Part shown: positions 1 to 10,232 of the stretch, piece by piece
Position numbering within the stretch: the first letter of the stretch is position 1
How the letters are laid out: each line of letters starts with the position of its first letter
From: Streptomyces antarcticus
GTDB lineage: Bacteria > Actinomycetota > Actinomycetes > Streptomycetales > Streptomycetaceae
NCBI RefSeq assembly: GCF_026627255.1
Contig: NZ_JAPNLM010000003.1
Location: 248,001-312,000 of the forward strand
DNA: 64,000 nt
Direction of reading: 5' to 3'
Notes under the pieces: model-generated
What the model saw: only the letters and a program-made list of their open reading frames with translations
Database searches by the model: none
Told to the model about the DNA's origin: nothing
Translations under genes and position numbers: made by a program

Positions 1-119
1 TCTTCTTCGCCATGGGGACATCCTCCTTGTCGGAAAGGCGCTGGTGGGGAAGGCTTGCGGCACGACTACGCGGGGGTGGGGCGCGGCCACGGCGGCGGCG
101 CCCACGGGAGGGGCTCGAA

Positions 120-518
120 ATGGCACTGGACAAGCAGCTCGACTGGCTGCTGGACGACCTGACGCGCAGGGTCCAGCAGGTGCGGCACGCGGTGGTGCTG
201 TCCAACGACGGCCTGGTGACGGGCGCGAGCGCGGGGCTGGCGCGGGAGGACGCGGAGCACCTGGCGGCCGTGGCGGCCGGTCTGCAGAGCCTGGCCAAGG
301 GCTCGGGGCGGCACTTCCGCGCCGGGGAGGTCCGCCAGACGATGGTGGAGTACGACGAGGGCGTCCTGTTCGTCATGGCGGCGGGCGCGGGCAGCTGCCT
401 GTGCGTGCTGAGCGCCGCCGAGTCCGACATCGGCCAGGTCGCCTACGAGATGACTCTGCTCGTCAACCGGGTGGGCGAGCACCTGGGGGTCGCGGAGCGG
501 CGGTTGACCGGCGGCTGA
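120..518 (+). CDS. Roadblock/LC7 domain protein (orphan, CvnB-like)
   Basis: Encodes 132 residues with the compact roadblock/LC7 fold typical of CvnB proteins of Streptomyces conservons, which act with a small GTPase and a sensor kinase at the membrane. The N-terminal helix has the usual LDWLLDDL pattern, followed by a strand-turn reading HAVVLSNDGL and the conserved EDAEHLAAVAAG segment. I chose the ATG at 120 because GGAGGGG lies just upstream and the length matches the family; in-frame upstream sequence from 12 is Arg-rich and unlike coding sequence. The downstream gene is not a DUF742 or GTPase gene, so no full conservon is seen to its right; genes left of the window are unknown. Confidence 0.85.
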   Translation: MALDKQLDWLLDDLTRRVQQVRHAVVLSNDGLVTGASAGLAREDAEHLAAVAAGLQSLAKGSGRHFRAGEVRQTMVEYDEGVLFVMAAGAGSCLCVLSAAESDIGQVAYEMTLLVNRVGEHLGVAERRLTGG

Positions 519-641
519 GCCGCCCCCCCCGCCCCAGGGGGACTGTCGCCTCCGGAAGTTGTCCACAGGCATCGCGGAGTGTCGTCGCGCTGAGTTACGG
601 TCTTCACACAGAGTAATCACCGCTCGTGGGGGAGGATCGTG

Positions 642-1562
642 ATGATGCGCATGGGGACCGTACTTCGAAGCGATGTGGCGGAGCGTCCCGGCGTGGACGC
701 CGCCGGGACCGTGGACGCCGCCGGGACCGTGGCCAAAGCCGGGACCGCGGCCAAAACCGTTGCCGTGGCCGCGGCCGTGGACCCGCCGGTGGACGGATGC
801 GCGGGGGCGTCGGTGGGCGGGGTGCAGGCCGCCGGGGAACTGGGCCTGAGCCGGAGCGAGTTCGCCCGCGCCGTCCAGTTGGGGATCGTACGGGCGGGCC
901 CGGCCGCCGGGGGCGCCGCGCGCTACGCCCGGACCGAGCTGGACCGGGTGCGGGCCGCCGAGGGGCCGCCGGCCGCCCTGCGCGGCCGGGTCGAAGCCGT
1001 GGCCGGGGCGGAGGCCGCGGCGGCGGTACTGGGAGTCGGCCCGAGCCGGTTCACCCGGCTCGCCCGGTGCGGGCACCTCATCCCGGTCGGCTACCGGATC
1101 AACCGCTACCGGGCGGTGGTCTGGCTCTACCTGGCCGGGGAACTGAGGGAGTTCGCGGCCCGAGAGCCGGGGGCGCTGCGCACCGCCGCGCCCCCGGCGG
1201 ACCGGGAACTGATGGCGGCCAAAGCGGACCTGCGGCCGCGGAAGTGGCGCGGCCGGCACGTGGGGCTGCTGCTGAGAGGTACCGCGGACCCGTGGGAACA
1301 GGCAGCCGTGCTGGCCTCCGTACTGCCGGAGGACGTGGTGCGCGACGCCGTTCCCGATCCGGCGGAGCGCATCGTCCTCGCGGCCCTCGGCCCGCCCCCT
1401 CCGTACGGGCACCCGCGGACTCCTGTGGCCGCGGCCGTGGCGGAGCGGCTGCTGAGGGCCGAGGCGCCGGAGGAGGTCCACTGGTACCGCACCGGCCTGG
1501 ACTCGGCCCTGGCCGGGGCCCGCGGTCAGTCGAAGCCGACGGGGGAGAGGGGGCCGACGTAG
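642..1562 (+). CDS. Streptomyces conserved hypothetical protein (DUF6397-like)
   Basis: Encodes about 306 residues. The first 50 are low-complexity Ala/Gly/Val/Thr; the rest is Arg/Ala-rich with two short helix-turn-helix-like stretches (around LGLSRSEFARAVQLG and LGVGPSRFTRLARCG). It looks like the Streptomyces-restricted DUF6397 family often found near a roadblock gene, but I cannot assign a function. GGGGGAGG lies 6 nt before the ATG at 642; a GTG at 639 and ATG at 645 are alternatives. Its 3' end overlaps the convergent ychJ-like gene by 37 nt. Confidence 0.7.
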   Translation: MMRMGTVLRSDVAERPGVDAAGTVDAAGTVAKAGTAAKTVAVAAAVDPPVDGCAGASVGGVQAAGELGLSRSEFARAVQLGIVRAGPAAGGAARYARTELDRVRAAEGPPAALRGRVEAVAGAEAAAAVLGVGPSRFTRLARCGHLIPVGYRINRYRAVVWLYLAGELREFAAREPGALRTAAPPADRELMAAKADLRPRKWRGRHVGLLLRGTADPWEQAAVLASVLPEDVVRDAVPDPAERIVLAALGPPPPYGHPRTPVAAAVAERLLRAEAPEEVHWYRTGLDSALAGARGQSKPTGERGPT

Positions 1563-1927
1563 ACCCAGGCACCGTCCTCCCGGGCGAAGGCGCTGTGCTC
1601 GTGCAGGGAACCGGCGTGCCGGCCCTCGCGGTAGTGCGCCCGGAACTCCACCGAGCCCTCCGTCTCGAACATTCCGCCGCGCTCGGTGGCCAGGATCTCC
1701 AGCCGGTCCCAGCGCTGTTCGGGGTCCAGGTCGAGGCGGCCGGGCCGGGTCGAGGGATGCCAGGAGCGCAGCAGGTACGCGGTGTCGCCGACGGCGAATG
1801 CGCTGAACCGGGAGCGCATCAGCCGTTCGGCGGTGGGGGCCTGCCCGGCGCCGGAGTGGAAGCGGCCGCAGCACTCCGGGTAGGCGGCGGACAGCCCGCA
1901 GGGGCAGGGGAGGGCCGGGGTGGGCAT
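1526..1927 (-). CDS. YchJ family protein with SEC-C type zinc motif
   Basis: Encodes 133 residues. The N-terminus has a Cys cluster (PCPCG, then ECCGRF), the zinc-binding SEC-C-like motif of the YchJ/UPF0225 family, followed by the family signature RLMRSRFSAF and W-HPSTRP. The role of the family is unknown. The ATG at 1927 follows the tesB stop codon by 8 nt, so the two are probably co-transcribed. The end overlaps the convergent hypothetical gene. Confidence 0.85.
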   Translation of the reverse strand: MPTPALPCPCGLSAAYPECCGRFHSGAGQAPTAERLMRSRFSAFAVGDTAYLLRSWHPSTRPGRLDLDPEQRWDRLEILATERGGMFETEGSVEFRAHYREGRHAGSLHEHSAFAREDGAWVYVGPLSPVGFD

Positions 1928-1935
1928 GGGCGTGC

Positions 1936-2862
1936 TCAGTTCTCGGGAGAGGCTTCGGAGACGGGGGAGGTCCGGGACGGCCGGGGCGGCCCAGCGGAGT
2001 ACGGGCGGAAGAGGCCTTCCTGGACCACGGAGACCAGCAGCCGGCCCTCCACGTCGTAGATGCGGCCGCGGGCCAGGCCCCGGCCGCCGTGCGCGATGGG
2101 CGACTCCTGGTCGTACAGGAACCACTCGTCCGCCCGGAACGGCCGGTGGAACCACATGGCGTGGTCGAGGCTCGCCATGTCGAAACCGCGCATCCCCCAC
2201 AGGGGCTCCACCGGGATGCGCACGGCGTCGAGGAGGGTCATGTCACTGGCGTAGGTGAGGGCGCAGGTGTGCACCAGCGGGTCGTCGCCCAGCGGGCCGA
2301 CGGCGCGCATCCACACCGCGCTGCGCGGATCGGCGTCCTTGAGCTCCTCCGGAGTCCAGCGGAGCCGGTCCACGTACCGGATGTCGAAGGGCTGGCGGCG
2401 GGCCATCCGCTCCAGCGCCTCGGGCAGCGCACCCAGGTGCTCGCGGATCTCGTCCGCGACCTTCGGGAGCGTGTCCGGATGGGGGAAGTCGAGGCGGGGC
2501 GGCAGCTGGTGCTCGATGCCGCCCTCCTCCGGACGGTGGAAGGAGGCGGTGAGATTGAAGATCGTCTTGCCCTGCTGGACCGCGGTGACCCGGCGCGTGG
2601 TGAAGGACCGCCCGTCGCGCACCCGCTCCACCTGGTACACGATCGGCACCCCGGGAATGCCGGGGCGCAGGAAGTACGCGTGCAGCGAGTGGACCGGGCG
2701 GTCGCCCTCGGTGGTGCGCCCCGCGGCGACCAGCGCCTGGCCGGCGACCTGGCCGCCGAAGACCCGCTGGAGGGACTCCTGCGGGCTGGCGCCGCGGAAG
2801 ATGTTGACCTCGATCTGCTCCAGGTCGAGCAGGTCGACGAGTCTCTCGGCGGGGTTCGTCAT
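1936..2862 (-). CDS. tesB: Acyl-CoA thioesterase II (TesB family)
   Basis: Encodes 308 residues forming the double hot-dog fold of TesB enzymes, which hydrolyse acyl-CoA to free fatty acid and CoA in the cytosol. Recognisable family segments are the N-terminal DLLDLEQIEVNIFRG, FGGQVAGQAL, the HSLHAYFLRPG strand and the C-terminal SLDHAMWFHRPFRADEWFLY. The ATG at 2862 is preceded by GTGGAG. In-frame sequence upstream is Pro/Ala-rich and not conserved. It lies 70 nt downstream of the helicase gene on the same strand and just upstream of the YchJ-like gene. Confidence 0.93.
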   Translation of the reverse strand: MTNPAERLVDLLDLEQIEVNIFRGASPQESLQRVFGGQVAGQALVAAGRTTEGDRPVHSLHAYFLRPGIPGVPIVYQVERVRDGRSFTTRRVTAVQQGKTIFNLTASFHRPEEGGIEHQLPPRLDFPHPDTLPKVADEIREHLGALPEALERMARRQPFDIRYVDRLRWTPEELKDADPRSAVWMRAVGPLGDDPLVHTCALTYASDMTLLDAVRIPVEPLWGMRGFDMASLDHAMWFHRPFRADEWFLYDQESPIAHGGRGLARGRIYDVEGRLLVSVVQEGLFRPYSAGPPRPSRTSPVSEASPEN

Positions 2863-2932
2863 CAGGGGATCTCCACTGTCTGGTCCGGCGGGTCCGGCGG
2901 GGCTGAGGGGGCTGGCGGGAGGCTGTGGGCGG

Positions 2933-5464
2933 TCAGAGCTGGCCGAGTTCGCCCACCGAGGTGACGCGCAGGACCGCACGGCCCTCCTCGTCGGAGGCGG
3001 CGAGGTCGACCTCGGCGCTGATGCCCCAGCCGTGGTCCCCGTTGGGGTCCGCGAAGGTCTGGCGGACGCGCCACAGGCCGTGCGCCGCGTCCTCCTCGAT
3101 CTGCAGGAGCTTGGGACCGCGCGCGTCCGGGCCGGTGCCCAGGTCGTCGTACTCGTCCCAGTACCCGTCCATGGCCTCGCCCCAGGCGTCGGCGTCCCAG
3201 CCGGACTCGGCGTCCAGCTCGCCCAGCACGTTGACGTGGTCCAGGGCGGCGAGCTCCACCCGGCGGAACATGGCGTTGCGGACCAGGACGCGGAAGGCGC
3301 GCGCGTTGGCGGTGACCGGCTTGACCTGGTCCGCCTTCTCCTGGGCCTGCTCCGCCGTCTCCACCTCCGGGTTCGCCAGCTGCTCCCATTCGTCCAGCAG
3401 GCTGGAGTCGACCTGGCGGACCAGCTCGCCGAGCCAGGCGATCAGGTCCTGGAGGTCCTCGGACTTCAGGTCGTCGGGGATGGTGTGGTCCAGCGCCTTG
3501 AACGCGCCGGCCAGGTAGCGCAGCACGATGCCCTCGGTGCGGGCCAGCTCGTAGAAGGACGTGAACTCGGTGAAGGTCATCGCGCGCTCGTACATGTCGC
3601 GGATGATCGACTTCGGGGAGACGGGGTGGTCGCGGACCCACGGGTGGCTCTTGGCGTACACGTCGTAGGCGTGGAAGAGGAGCTCTTCGAGCGGCTTGGG
3701 ATAGGTGATGTCCTGGAGCCGCTCCATCCGCTCCTCGTACTCGACCCCGTCGGCCTTCATCTGGCCGATGGCCGTGCCGCGCTCCTTGTTCTGCTGCGCG
3801 GCGAGGATCTGGCGCGGGTCGTCGAGCGTGGACTCGACGACGGACACCATGTCCAGCGCGTAGGAAGGGGATTCCGGGTCCAGCAGGTCGAACGAGGCCA
3901 GCGCGAAGGTCGACAGCGGCTGGTTGAGCGCGAAGTCCTGCTGGAGGTCGACGGTGAGCCGGATGGTGCGGCCCTCCGCGTCGGGGGTGTCCAGCTTCTC
4001 GACGACCCCGCCGTCCAGCAGCGAGCGGTAGATCGCGATGGCCCTGCGGATGTGCCGCAGCTGGGCCTTGCGCGGTTCGTGGTTGTCCTCGAGGAGGTGG
4101 CGCATCGCCTTGAAGGCGTCGCCGGGCCGGGCGATGACCGACAGCAACATGATGTTGGTGACCTTGAAGCGCGAGGTCAGCGCCTCCGGGTCGGCGGCGA
4201 TGAGCTTCTCGAAGGTGGTGTCCGACCAGGCGACGAAGCCCTCGGGGGCCTTCTTGCGCACCACCTTGCGGCGCTTCTTCGGGTCGTCGCCCGCCTTCGC
4301 GAGGGCCTTCTCGTTCTCGATGACGTGCTCGGGCGCCTGGGCGACCACGTAGCCCGCCGTGTCGAAGCCGGCCCGGCCGGCGCGGCCGGCGATCTGGTGG
4401 AACTCGCGGGCGCGCAGCGTCCGGACCCGGTTGCCGTCGTACTTGGTGAGGGCGGTGAAGAGCACGGTGCGGATGGGCACGTTGACGCCGACGCCGAGGG
4501 TGTCGGTACCGCAGATGACCTTCAGCAGACCGGCCTGGGCGAGCTTCTCCACCAGGCGCCGGTACTTGGGCAGCATGCCGGCGTGGTGCACGCCGATGCC
4601 GTGCCGGACGTAGCGGGAGAGGTTCTGGCCGAACTTGGTCGTGAAGCGGAAGTTGCCGATGAGCTCGGCAATCTTGTCCTTCTCCTCGCGGGTGCACATG
4701 TTGATGCTCATGAGCGACTGCGCCCGCTCGACCGCCTGGGCCTGGGTGAAGTGCACGATGTAGACCGGCGCCTGCCGGGTCTCCAACAGCTCGGTGATCG
4801 TGTCGGTGATCGGCGTGGTGACGTACTCGTACGACAGGGGGACCGGCCGGGTGGCGGAGCGGACCATCGAGGTCGGCCGCCCGGTGCGCCGGGTCAGGTC
4901 CTCCTCGAACCGCTTCATGTCGCCGAGGGTCGCCGACATCAGGATGAACTGCGCCTGCGGCAGCTCCAGCAGCGGGATCTGCCACGCCCAGCCGCGGTCC
5001 GGCTCGGCATAGAAGTGGAACTCGTCCATGACGACCTGGCCGATGTCGGCGTGCTTGCCGTCGCGCAGGGCGATGGAGGCGAGGACCTCGGCGGTACAGC
5101 AGATCACCGGGGCGTCCGAGTTCACGGAGGCGTCGCCGGTCAGCATGCCGACGTTCTCGGTGCCGAAGAGCTTGCACAGGTCGAAGAACTTCTCCGACAC
5201 GAGCGCCTTGATGGGGGCCGTGTAGAAGGTCACCTTGTCCTGGGCCAGCGCCGTGAAGTGCGCGCCCGCCGCCACCAGGCTCTTGCCGGAGCCGGTCGGG
5301 GTGGAGAGGATCACGTTCGCGCCGGAGACGACCTCGATCAGCGCTTCCTCCTGTGCCGGGTACAGGGTGATGCCCTGGCCCTCCGCCCACGAGGAGAAAG
5401 CCTCGAAGAGGGCGTCGGGGTCGGCGTTCGGCGGGAGCTGATCAATGAGGGTCACACCCCCCAT
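2933..5464 (-). CDS. DEAD/DEAH-box (SKI2-like) RNA helicase with DUF3516 domain
   Basis: Encodes about 843 residues of a superfamily 2 helicase. Motif I is STPTGSGKS, motif II is MDEFHF, motif III is LMSATLGD and motif VI is HQIAGRAGRAGFD; the C-terminal half matches the DUF3516 domain found in actinobacterial helicases of this group. These resemble Ski2/Mtr4 RNA helicases and probably act in RNA turnover or structured-RNA remodelling. The start is uncertain: ATG 5464, GTG 5455 (giving MTLIDQLPP, common in relatives) and GTG 5479 are in frame, none with a strong Shine-Dalgarno. It is transcribed divergently from the membrane hydrolase gene. Confidence 0.92.
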   Translation of the reverse strand: MGGVTLIDQLPPNADPDALFEAFSSWAEGQGITLYPAQEEALIEVVSGANVILSTPTGSGKSLVAAGAHFTALAQDKVTFYTAPIKALVSEKFFDLCKLFGTENVGMLTGDASVNSDAPVICCTAEVLASIALRDGKHADIGQVVMDEFHFYAEPDRGWAWQIPLLELPQAQFILMSATLGDMKRFEEDLTRRTGRPTSMVRSATRPVPLSYEYVTTPITDTITELLETRQAPVYIVHFTQAQAVERAQSLMSINMCTREEKDKIAELIGNFRFTTKFGQNLSRYVRHGIGVHHAGMLPKYRRLVEKLAQAGLLKVICGTDTLGVGVNVPIRTVLFTALTKYDGNRVRTLRAREFHQIAGRAGRAGFDTAGYVVAQAPEHVIENEKALAKAGDDPKKRRKVVRKKAPEGFVAWSDTTFEKLIAADPEALTSRFKVTNIMLLSVIARPGDAFKAMRHLLEDNHEPRKAQLRHIRRAIAIYRSLLDGGVVEKLDTPDAEGRTIRLTVDLQQDFALNQPLSTFALASFDLLDPESPSYALDMVSVVESTLDDPRQILAAQQNKERGTAIGQMKADGVEYEERMERLQDITYPKPLEELLFHAYDVYAKSHPWVRDHPVSPKSIIRDMYERAMTFTEFTSFYELARTEGIVLRYLAGAFKALDHTIPDDLKSEDLQDLIAWLGELVRQVDSSLLDEWEQLANPEVETAEQAQEKADQVKPVTANARAFRVLVRNAMFRRVELAALDHVNVLGELDAESGWDADAWGEAMDGYWDEYDDLGTGPDARGPKLLQIEEDAAHGLWRVRQTFADPNGDHGWGISAEVDLAASDEEGRAVLRVTSVGELGQL

Positions 5465-5600
5465 CTTGCCTGGCTTCACCCCGGATGCGGGAACCGGCGG
5501 ACGGAAGGAAGATCGTCAACGGTACGCTGTGCCGTCGATGCGGGCCGATCGACACCGTCGACGGGGCCCGGCCACCACACCACCGGGGCGGGGAACGACC

Positions 5601-6392
5601 ATGATGGGTCCGGCGCACTCACTGTCCGGCGCGGCCGCCTGGCTGGGGGTGGGAGCGGCGACAGCGGCCGCCGGACGTCCCATGCCGTGGCCGGTCCTCG
5701 TCGTCGGCGCGCTGATCTGCGCCGGAGCGGCGCTGGCCCCCGACCTCGACCACAAGTCCGCGACGATCTCGCGTGCCTTCGGCCCGCTCTCCCGGGGGCT
5801 GTGCGAGGTGGTCGACAAGATCTCCTACGGCGTCTACAAGGCCACCCGCTCCCCGAGGGACGCCCGCCGCACCGGCGGCCACCGCACCCTGACGCACACC
5901 TGGCTCTGGGCGGTCCTGATCGGCGCCGGCGGCTCCACGCTGGCCGTCACCACCGACCGCTGGGGGGTGCTGGCGCTCCTCTTCGTCCACCTGGTGCTGG
6001 CCGTCGAAGGCCTGCTCTGGCGGGCCGCGCGGATGTCCAGCGACATCCTCGTCTGGCTGCTCGGCGCCACCAGCGCGTGGATCCTGGCCGGCGTGCTCGA
6101 CCAGCCCGGCAACGGCGCGGGCTGGCTGTTCGAAGCCCCGGGCCAGGAGTACCTGTGGCTCGGCCTGCCGATCATGCTCGGGGCGCTGGTCCACGACATC
6201 GGCGACGCCCTGACCGTGTCCGGCTGCCCCGTCCTGTGGCCGCTCCCGATCGCCGGCAAGCGCTGGTACCCGATCGGCCCGCCGAAGATGATGCGCTTCC
6301 GCGCGGGCAGCTGGGTGGAGCTCAAGGTCCTGATGCCGGTGTTCCTGCTGCTCGGCGGTTTCGGCGGCGCCTCCGCCCTCGGCTTCATCTGA
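5601..6392 (+). CDS. Metal-dependent hydrolase, YdjM/DUF457-like membrane protein
   Basis: Encodes 263 residues with several hydrophobic membrane segments and the His/Asp motifs of the YdjM (LexA-binding inner-membrane) metal-dependent hydrolase family: an early GPAHSLSG, ALAPDLDHKSAT, then GGHRTLTHTW. The substrate is unknown. ATG 5601 follows GGGGCGGGGA. A -10-like TACGCT near 5522 could drive it with a roughly 65-nt leader. The gene ends just before a very strong palindromic terminator shared with the convergent ABC transporter genes. Confidence 0.88.
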   Translation: MMGPAHSLSGAAAWLGVGAATAAAGRPMPWPVLVVGALICAGAALAPDLDHKSATISRAFGPLSRGLCEVVDKISYGVYKATRSPRDARRTGGHRTLTHTWLWAVLIGAGGSTLAVTTDRWGVLALLFVHLVLAVEGLLWRAARMSSDILVWLLGATSAWILAGVLDQPGNGAGWLFEAPGQEYLWLGLPIMLGALVHDIGDALTVSGCPVLWPLPIAGKRWYPIGPPKMMRFRAGSWVELKVLMPVFLLLGGFGGASALGFI

Positions 6393-6425
6393 TCCGCCGC
6401 ACCTGGCATCCCCGCACCACGTACC

Positions 6426-6461
6426 GGGCTCCGGCCCCCGCGGCCGCGGGGGCCGGAGCCC
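6426..6461. terminator. 36-bp perfect palindrome, bidirectional terminator
   Basis: Eighteen bases (GGGCTCCGGCCCCCGCGG) are followed directly by their exact reverse complement, and GTAC sequences flank the palindrome. It sits in the 106-nt gap between two converging genes, so it most likely terminates transcription from both sides. There is no U tract, which is usual for Streptomyces terminators. Confidence 0.85.
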
Positions 6462-6498
6462 CGTACGCGCCGGCGCCCCCGCCCGGCCGCCGGTCCGG

Positions 6499-8280
6499 TC
6501 AGCCGTGCCAGGAGCGCCACAGCGACGCGTACGCGCCGTCGGCCGCCACCAGCTCGTCGTGGGAACCGAGTTCGCTGATCCGGCCGTCCTCGACCACCGC
6601 GATCACGTCCGCGTCGTGCGCGGTGTGCAACCGGTGCGCGATCGCGATGACCGTACGGCCCTCCAGCACCCGGGCCAGCGAGCGCTCCAGGTGCCGGGCC
6701 GCGCGCGGGTCCAGCAGCGAGGTGGCCTCGTCCAGGACCAGCGTGTGCGGATCGGCCAGCACCAGCCGGGCCAGCGCGACCTGCTGCGCCTGCGCCGGGG
6801 TCAGCGCCGTACCGCCGGAACCGACCTCGGTGTCCAGACCGGCCTCCAGGGCCCGTGCCCAGCCCTCCGCGTCCACCGCCTCCAGCGCCGACCAGAGCTC
6901 CGCGTCACCGGCGCCCGTACGCGCGAGGCGCAGGTTGTCCCGCAGCGAGCCCACGAACACGTGGTGCTCCTGGTTGACCAGCGCCACGTGCTCGCGCACC
7001 CGCTCCGCCGGCATCCGCGACAACCGGGCCCCTCCGAGGGTGACCTCGCCGGTCCGGGGCGCGTAGATCCCCGCCAGCAGCCGCCCCAGCGTGGACTTGC
7101 CCGCGCCCGAGGGGCCGACCAGCGCCATCCGGGTCCCCGGCGGCACGGCCATCGAGACCTGGTGCAGCACGTCCACGCCCTCCCGGTAGCCGAAGTGCAC
7201 CTCGTCCGCGCGGACGGCGCGGCCCTCCGGGGCGACGGCCGCGTCACCCGCGTCCGGCTCGATCTCCCGCACGCCCACCAGCCGGGCCAGGGACACCTGC
7301 GCGATCTGCAGTTCGTCGTACCAGCGCAGGATCAGCCCGATCGGGTCGACCATCATCTGCGCCAGCAGCGCCCCCGTGGTCATCTGCCCCACCGAGATCC
7401 AGCCCCGCAGCACGCAGTAGCCGCCGACCAGCAGCACCGAGCCGAGGATCGTCATATAGGTGACGTTGACGACGGGGAAGAGGACCGTCCGCAGGAACAG
7501 CGTGTACCGCTCCCAGGCCGTCCACTCCTTGATCCGCCGCTCGGACAGCGAGATCCGGCCCTGTCCCAGGCGGTGCGCCTCGACCGTCCGGCCCGCGTCC
7601 ACCGTCTCGGAGAGCACGGCCGCGACCGCCGCGTAGCCGGCGGACTCCGACCGGTACGCCGAAGGCGCCCGCCGGAAGTACCAGCGGCAGCCGATCACCA
7701 GGACCGGCAGCGCCACCAGCGCGGCCAGCGCCAGCGGCGGCGCCGTCACCGCCAGCGCCCCGAAGAGGAGCCCCGCCCACACCACGCCGATCGCCAGCTG
7801 TGGAACCGCCTCGCGCATCGCGTTGGCCAGCCGGTCGATGTCGGTGGTGATCCGCGACAGCAGGTCACCGGTACCGGCCCGCTCCAGGACGCCCGGAGGC
7901 AGCCCCACCGACCGCACCAGGAAGTCCTCGCGCAGATCGGCCAGCATCTCCTCGCCGAGCACCGCCCCGCGCAGCCGGACCAGCCGGACGAAGCAGGTCT
8001 GCACGCCGACCGCCACCGCGAACAGCAGCGCCACCTGCCCCAGGTGGAGCTCGCGCACCCCCGCCGTGAGGTCGTCCACGACCCGGCCCAGCAGGTACGG
8101 GCCGGCCATGGAGGCGATCACCGCGACCGCGTTGACCGCCACCAGCAGCACGAAGGCCTTCCGGTGCCGCCGGAACAGCCCGCGCACATAGCCCCGTACG
8201 GTCGCCGACGTGCCCACGGGCAGGGTCGCGGCCGATTCGGGGGCCGCCGGATCGTAATCCGGCGGCGCCACGCCGATCAT
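6499..8280 (-). CDS. ABC exporter half-transporter (permease-ATPase), degenerate signature motif
   Basis: Encodes 593 residues: a six-helix transmembrane domain (about 30-310) fused to an ABC ATPase domain (about 345-590). Walker A is intact ([10 protein letters not shown]) and Walker B is TLVLDEATS, but the signature motif reads LTPAQAQQ instead of LSGGQ. Its ATG overlaps the stop of the upstream half-transporter by 4 bp, so the two are translated together and probably form a heterodimer. Because this subunit supplies the good Walker A while its partner supplies the good signature, the pair would have one consensus and one degenerate ATP site. The substrate cannot be told from sequence. Confidence 0.93.
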   Translation of the reverse strand: MIGVAPPDYDPAAPESAATLPVGTSATVRGYVRGLFRRHRKAFVLLVAVNAVAVIASMAGPYLLGRVVDDLTAGVRELHLGQVALLFAVAVGVQTCFVRLVRLRGAVLGEEMLADLREDFLVRSVGLPPGVLERAGTGDLLSRITTDIDRLANAMREAVPQLAIGVVWAGLLFGALAVTAPPLALAALVALPVLVIGCRWYFRRAPSAYRSESAGYAAVAAVLSETVDAGRTVEAHRLGQGRISLSERRIKEWTAWERYTLFLRTVLFPVVNVTYMTILGSVLLVGGYCVLRGWISVGQMTTGALLAQMMVDPIGLILRWYDELQIAQVSLARLVGVREIEPDAGDAAVAPEGRAVRADEVHFGYREGVDVLHQVSMAVPPGTRMALVGPSGAGKSTLGRLLAGIYAPRTGEVTLGGARLSRMPAERVREHVALVNQEHHVFVGSLRDNLRLARTGAGDAELWSALEAVDAEGWARALEAGLDTEVGSGGTALTPAQAQQVALARLVLADPHTLVLDEATSLLDPRAARHLERSLARVLEGRTVIAIAHRLHTAHDADVIAVVEDGRISELGSHDELVAADGAYASLWRSWHG

Positions 8281-10121
8281 GCGGACTCCTCGATCTCTGT
8301 GAGTGCTTCTTCCAGCCCTGTCAGTTCAAGCCGAGCGAGCCGCTGCTCCTCCTCCATCTCACGGGTGACGACCGCGCGGTACAGCGGTTCGCCGTGCAGC
8401 AGCTCGCGGTGCGTACCGGTCGCCGCCACCAGGCCCCCGTGGATCAGGACGACCCGGTCGGCACGGTCCAGCAGCAGCGGCGAGGACGCCAGTACCACCG
8501 TGGTGCGCCCGGCCCGCAGGGCCGCGATGCCGTCCGCGATCCGCGCCTCCGTGTGCGAGTCGACCGCCGAGGTCGGCTCGTCCAGCACCAGCACCTCCGG
8601 GTCGGTCACCAGCGACCGGGCCAGCGCGAGACGCTGGCGCTGCCCGCCGGACAGGGACCGGCCGCGCTCGGTGATCCGCGCGTCCATCGGGTCGTCGACC
8701 CCGTCCGGGGCCGACTGCGCCAGCGCGTCCAGCACGTCCGCGCACCGGGCGGCCTCCAGCGCGGCCGCCGGTTCGACCGCCCCGGAGGCCGGTACGTCGA
8801 ACAGCTCGCGCAGGGTGCCCGACAGCAGCACCGGGTCCTTGTCCTGTACGAGGACCAGCGTGCGCGCGGTGTCCAGCGCGAGCTCGTCCAGCGCGACCCC
8901 GCCCAGCAGGACCGAGGGGCCGCCGGCGCCGTCCATCGGATGGCCGCCCAGCCGCTCGGCGAGCCGCCCCGCCAGATCCGGGTCCCCGCACACCACGGCG
9001 GTGAACCGGCCCGTCGGCGCCAGCAGCCCGGTCTGCGGGTCGTACAGGTCGGCGCCCGGCGCGGGCGCGTCCGGAACCACCCGCGCGCCCGGCCCGCCGG
9101 GTCCCGGCTTCCCGGTCTCCGGTTCCGAGCGCGTCAGCGACAGCACCCGGGCCGCCCGTTCGGCGGACGGACGGGAGAAGGAGTACGCCATGGCGATCTC
9201 CTCGAAGTGCCGCAGCGGGTAGAGCAGCGTGGCCACCGCGCTGAAGGCCGCGACGAGTTCACCCACCGCGATGCGCCCGTCCACGACCAGCGTGGCCCCG
9301 TACCAGACGACCGTGATCAGCAGCGCGCCCGGCAGGAGCACCTGGATCGCGGAGATCAGCGCCCACATCCGGGCACTGCGCACGGCGGCCTTGCGGACCT
9401 CCTGCGAGGCCTCGCGGTAACGGCCGAGGAACAGCTCCTCGCCGCCGATCCCGCGCAGCACCCGCAGGCCCGCGACCGTGTCCGAGGCCAGCTCGGTCGC
9501 CCGGCCCGCCTTCTCCCGCTGGAAGTCGGCGCGCCGGGTGGCGCGCGGCAGCAGTGGCAGCGCGGCCAGGGCGACCACGGGGACGCCGATCGCCACGACC
9601 ACGCCGAGGGCGGGGGCGTAGAAGAGCAGGCCGACGCAGACGAGGACGACGGCGAAGGCGGCGGCGAGGAACCGGGAGACGGCCTCGACGAACCAGCCGA
9701 TCTTCTCCACGTCGCCGGTGGACACCGCGATCACCTCACCGGCGGCGACCCGTCGGCTCAGCGCGGAGCCCAGTTCGGCCGTCTTGCGGGCGAGCAGCTG
9801 CTGCACGCGGGCGGCGGCGGTGATCCAGTTGGTGACGGCGGTCCGGTGGAGCATGGCGTCCCCGACGGTGATGGCCGCGCCGAGCAGGACGAGCAGGCCG
9901 CCGACGAGCAGCAGCCGGTGCGCGTCGCGGTCGACGACGGCGTCGACGCCCAGCCCCAGCGCGTACGGCAGTCCGGCGATGCCGGAGAAGTGCACCAGAC
10001 CCCAGCACAGGCTCTTGGCCTGTCCACCGAGTTGGCCGCGGCCCAGCCACACGAGGAAACGGGGGCCGGAGCGAGCGTCGGGTACCCCGGGGTCCGGATA
10101 CGGAAGATCGCTGATCTGCAT
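8277..10121 (-). CDS. ABC exporter half-transporter (permease-ATPase), degenerate Walker A
   Basis: Encodes 614 residues with an N-terminal membrane domain and a C-terminal ATPase domain. The Walker A loop is lost: the expected GxxGxGKST position reads [10 protein letters not shown], without the Lys. The signature [13 protein letters not shown] and Walker [11 protein letters not shown] are intact. This is exactly complementary to the defect in the partner encoded downstream, as in asymmetric heterodimeric exporters such as the TM287/288 type. The start at 10121 has only a weak GGGGCG Shine-Dalgarno. It is the first gene of the pair; the next upstream gene on the same strand ends 111 nt away. 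Confidence 0.92.
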   Translation of the reverse strand: MQISDLPYPDPGVPDARSGPRFLVWLGRGQLGGQAKSLCWGLVHFSGIAGLPYALGLGVDAVVDRDAHRLLLVGGLLVLLGAAITVGDAMLHRTAVTNWITAAARVQQLLARKTAELGSALSRRVAAGEVIAVSTGDVEKIGWFVEAVSRFLAAAFAVVLVCVGLLFYAPALGVVVAIGVPVVALAALPLLPRATRRADFQREKAGRATELASDTVAGLRVLRGIGGEELFLGRYREASQEVRKAAVRSARMWALISAIQVLLPGALLITVVWYGATLVVDGRIAVGELVAAFSAVATLLYPLRHFEEIAMAYSFSRPSAERAARVLSLTRSEPETGKPGPGGPGARVVPDAPAPGADLYDPQTGLLAPTGRFTAVVCGDPDLAGRLAERLGGHPMDGAGGPSVLLGGVALDELALDTARTLVLVQDKDPVLLSGTLRELFDVPASGAVEPAAALEAARCADVLDALAQSAPDGVDDPMDARITERGRSLSGGQRQRLALARSLVTDPEVLVLDEPTSAVDSHTEARIADGIAALRAGRTTVVLASSPLLLDRADRVVLIHGGLVAATGTHRELLHGEPLYRAVVTREMEEEQRLARLELTGLEEALTEIEESA

Positions 10122-10232
10122 GACGCCCCATGACGGTCGAGTGGTTCAAACCGTGCAAGGTTCGCCTTCCGGACCCGCTCCGGGCAATCGGTTTTCCACC
10201 TGCGGAGGGCCTCGGCGACGCATCCGTCCCGT

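Noticed and set aside
120..1562. A full conservon (kinase, roadblock, DUF742, GTPase)
   Set aside because: Only the roadblock gene is present; the neighbour to the right is an unrelated hypothetical and the left side is outside the window.
2255..7066. A 1603-codon plus-strand open frame across tesB, the helicase, the hydrolase and part of the ABC genes
   Set aside because: It spans four real genes on both strands and an obvious terminator, and its translation has no domain pattern.
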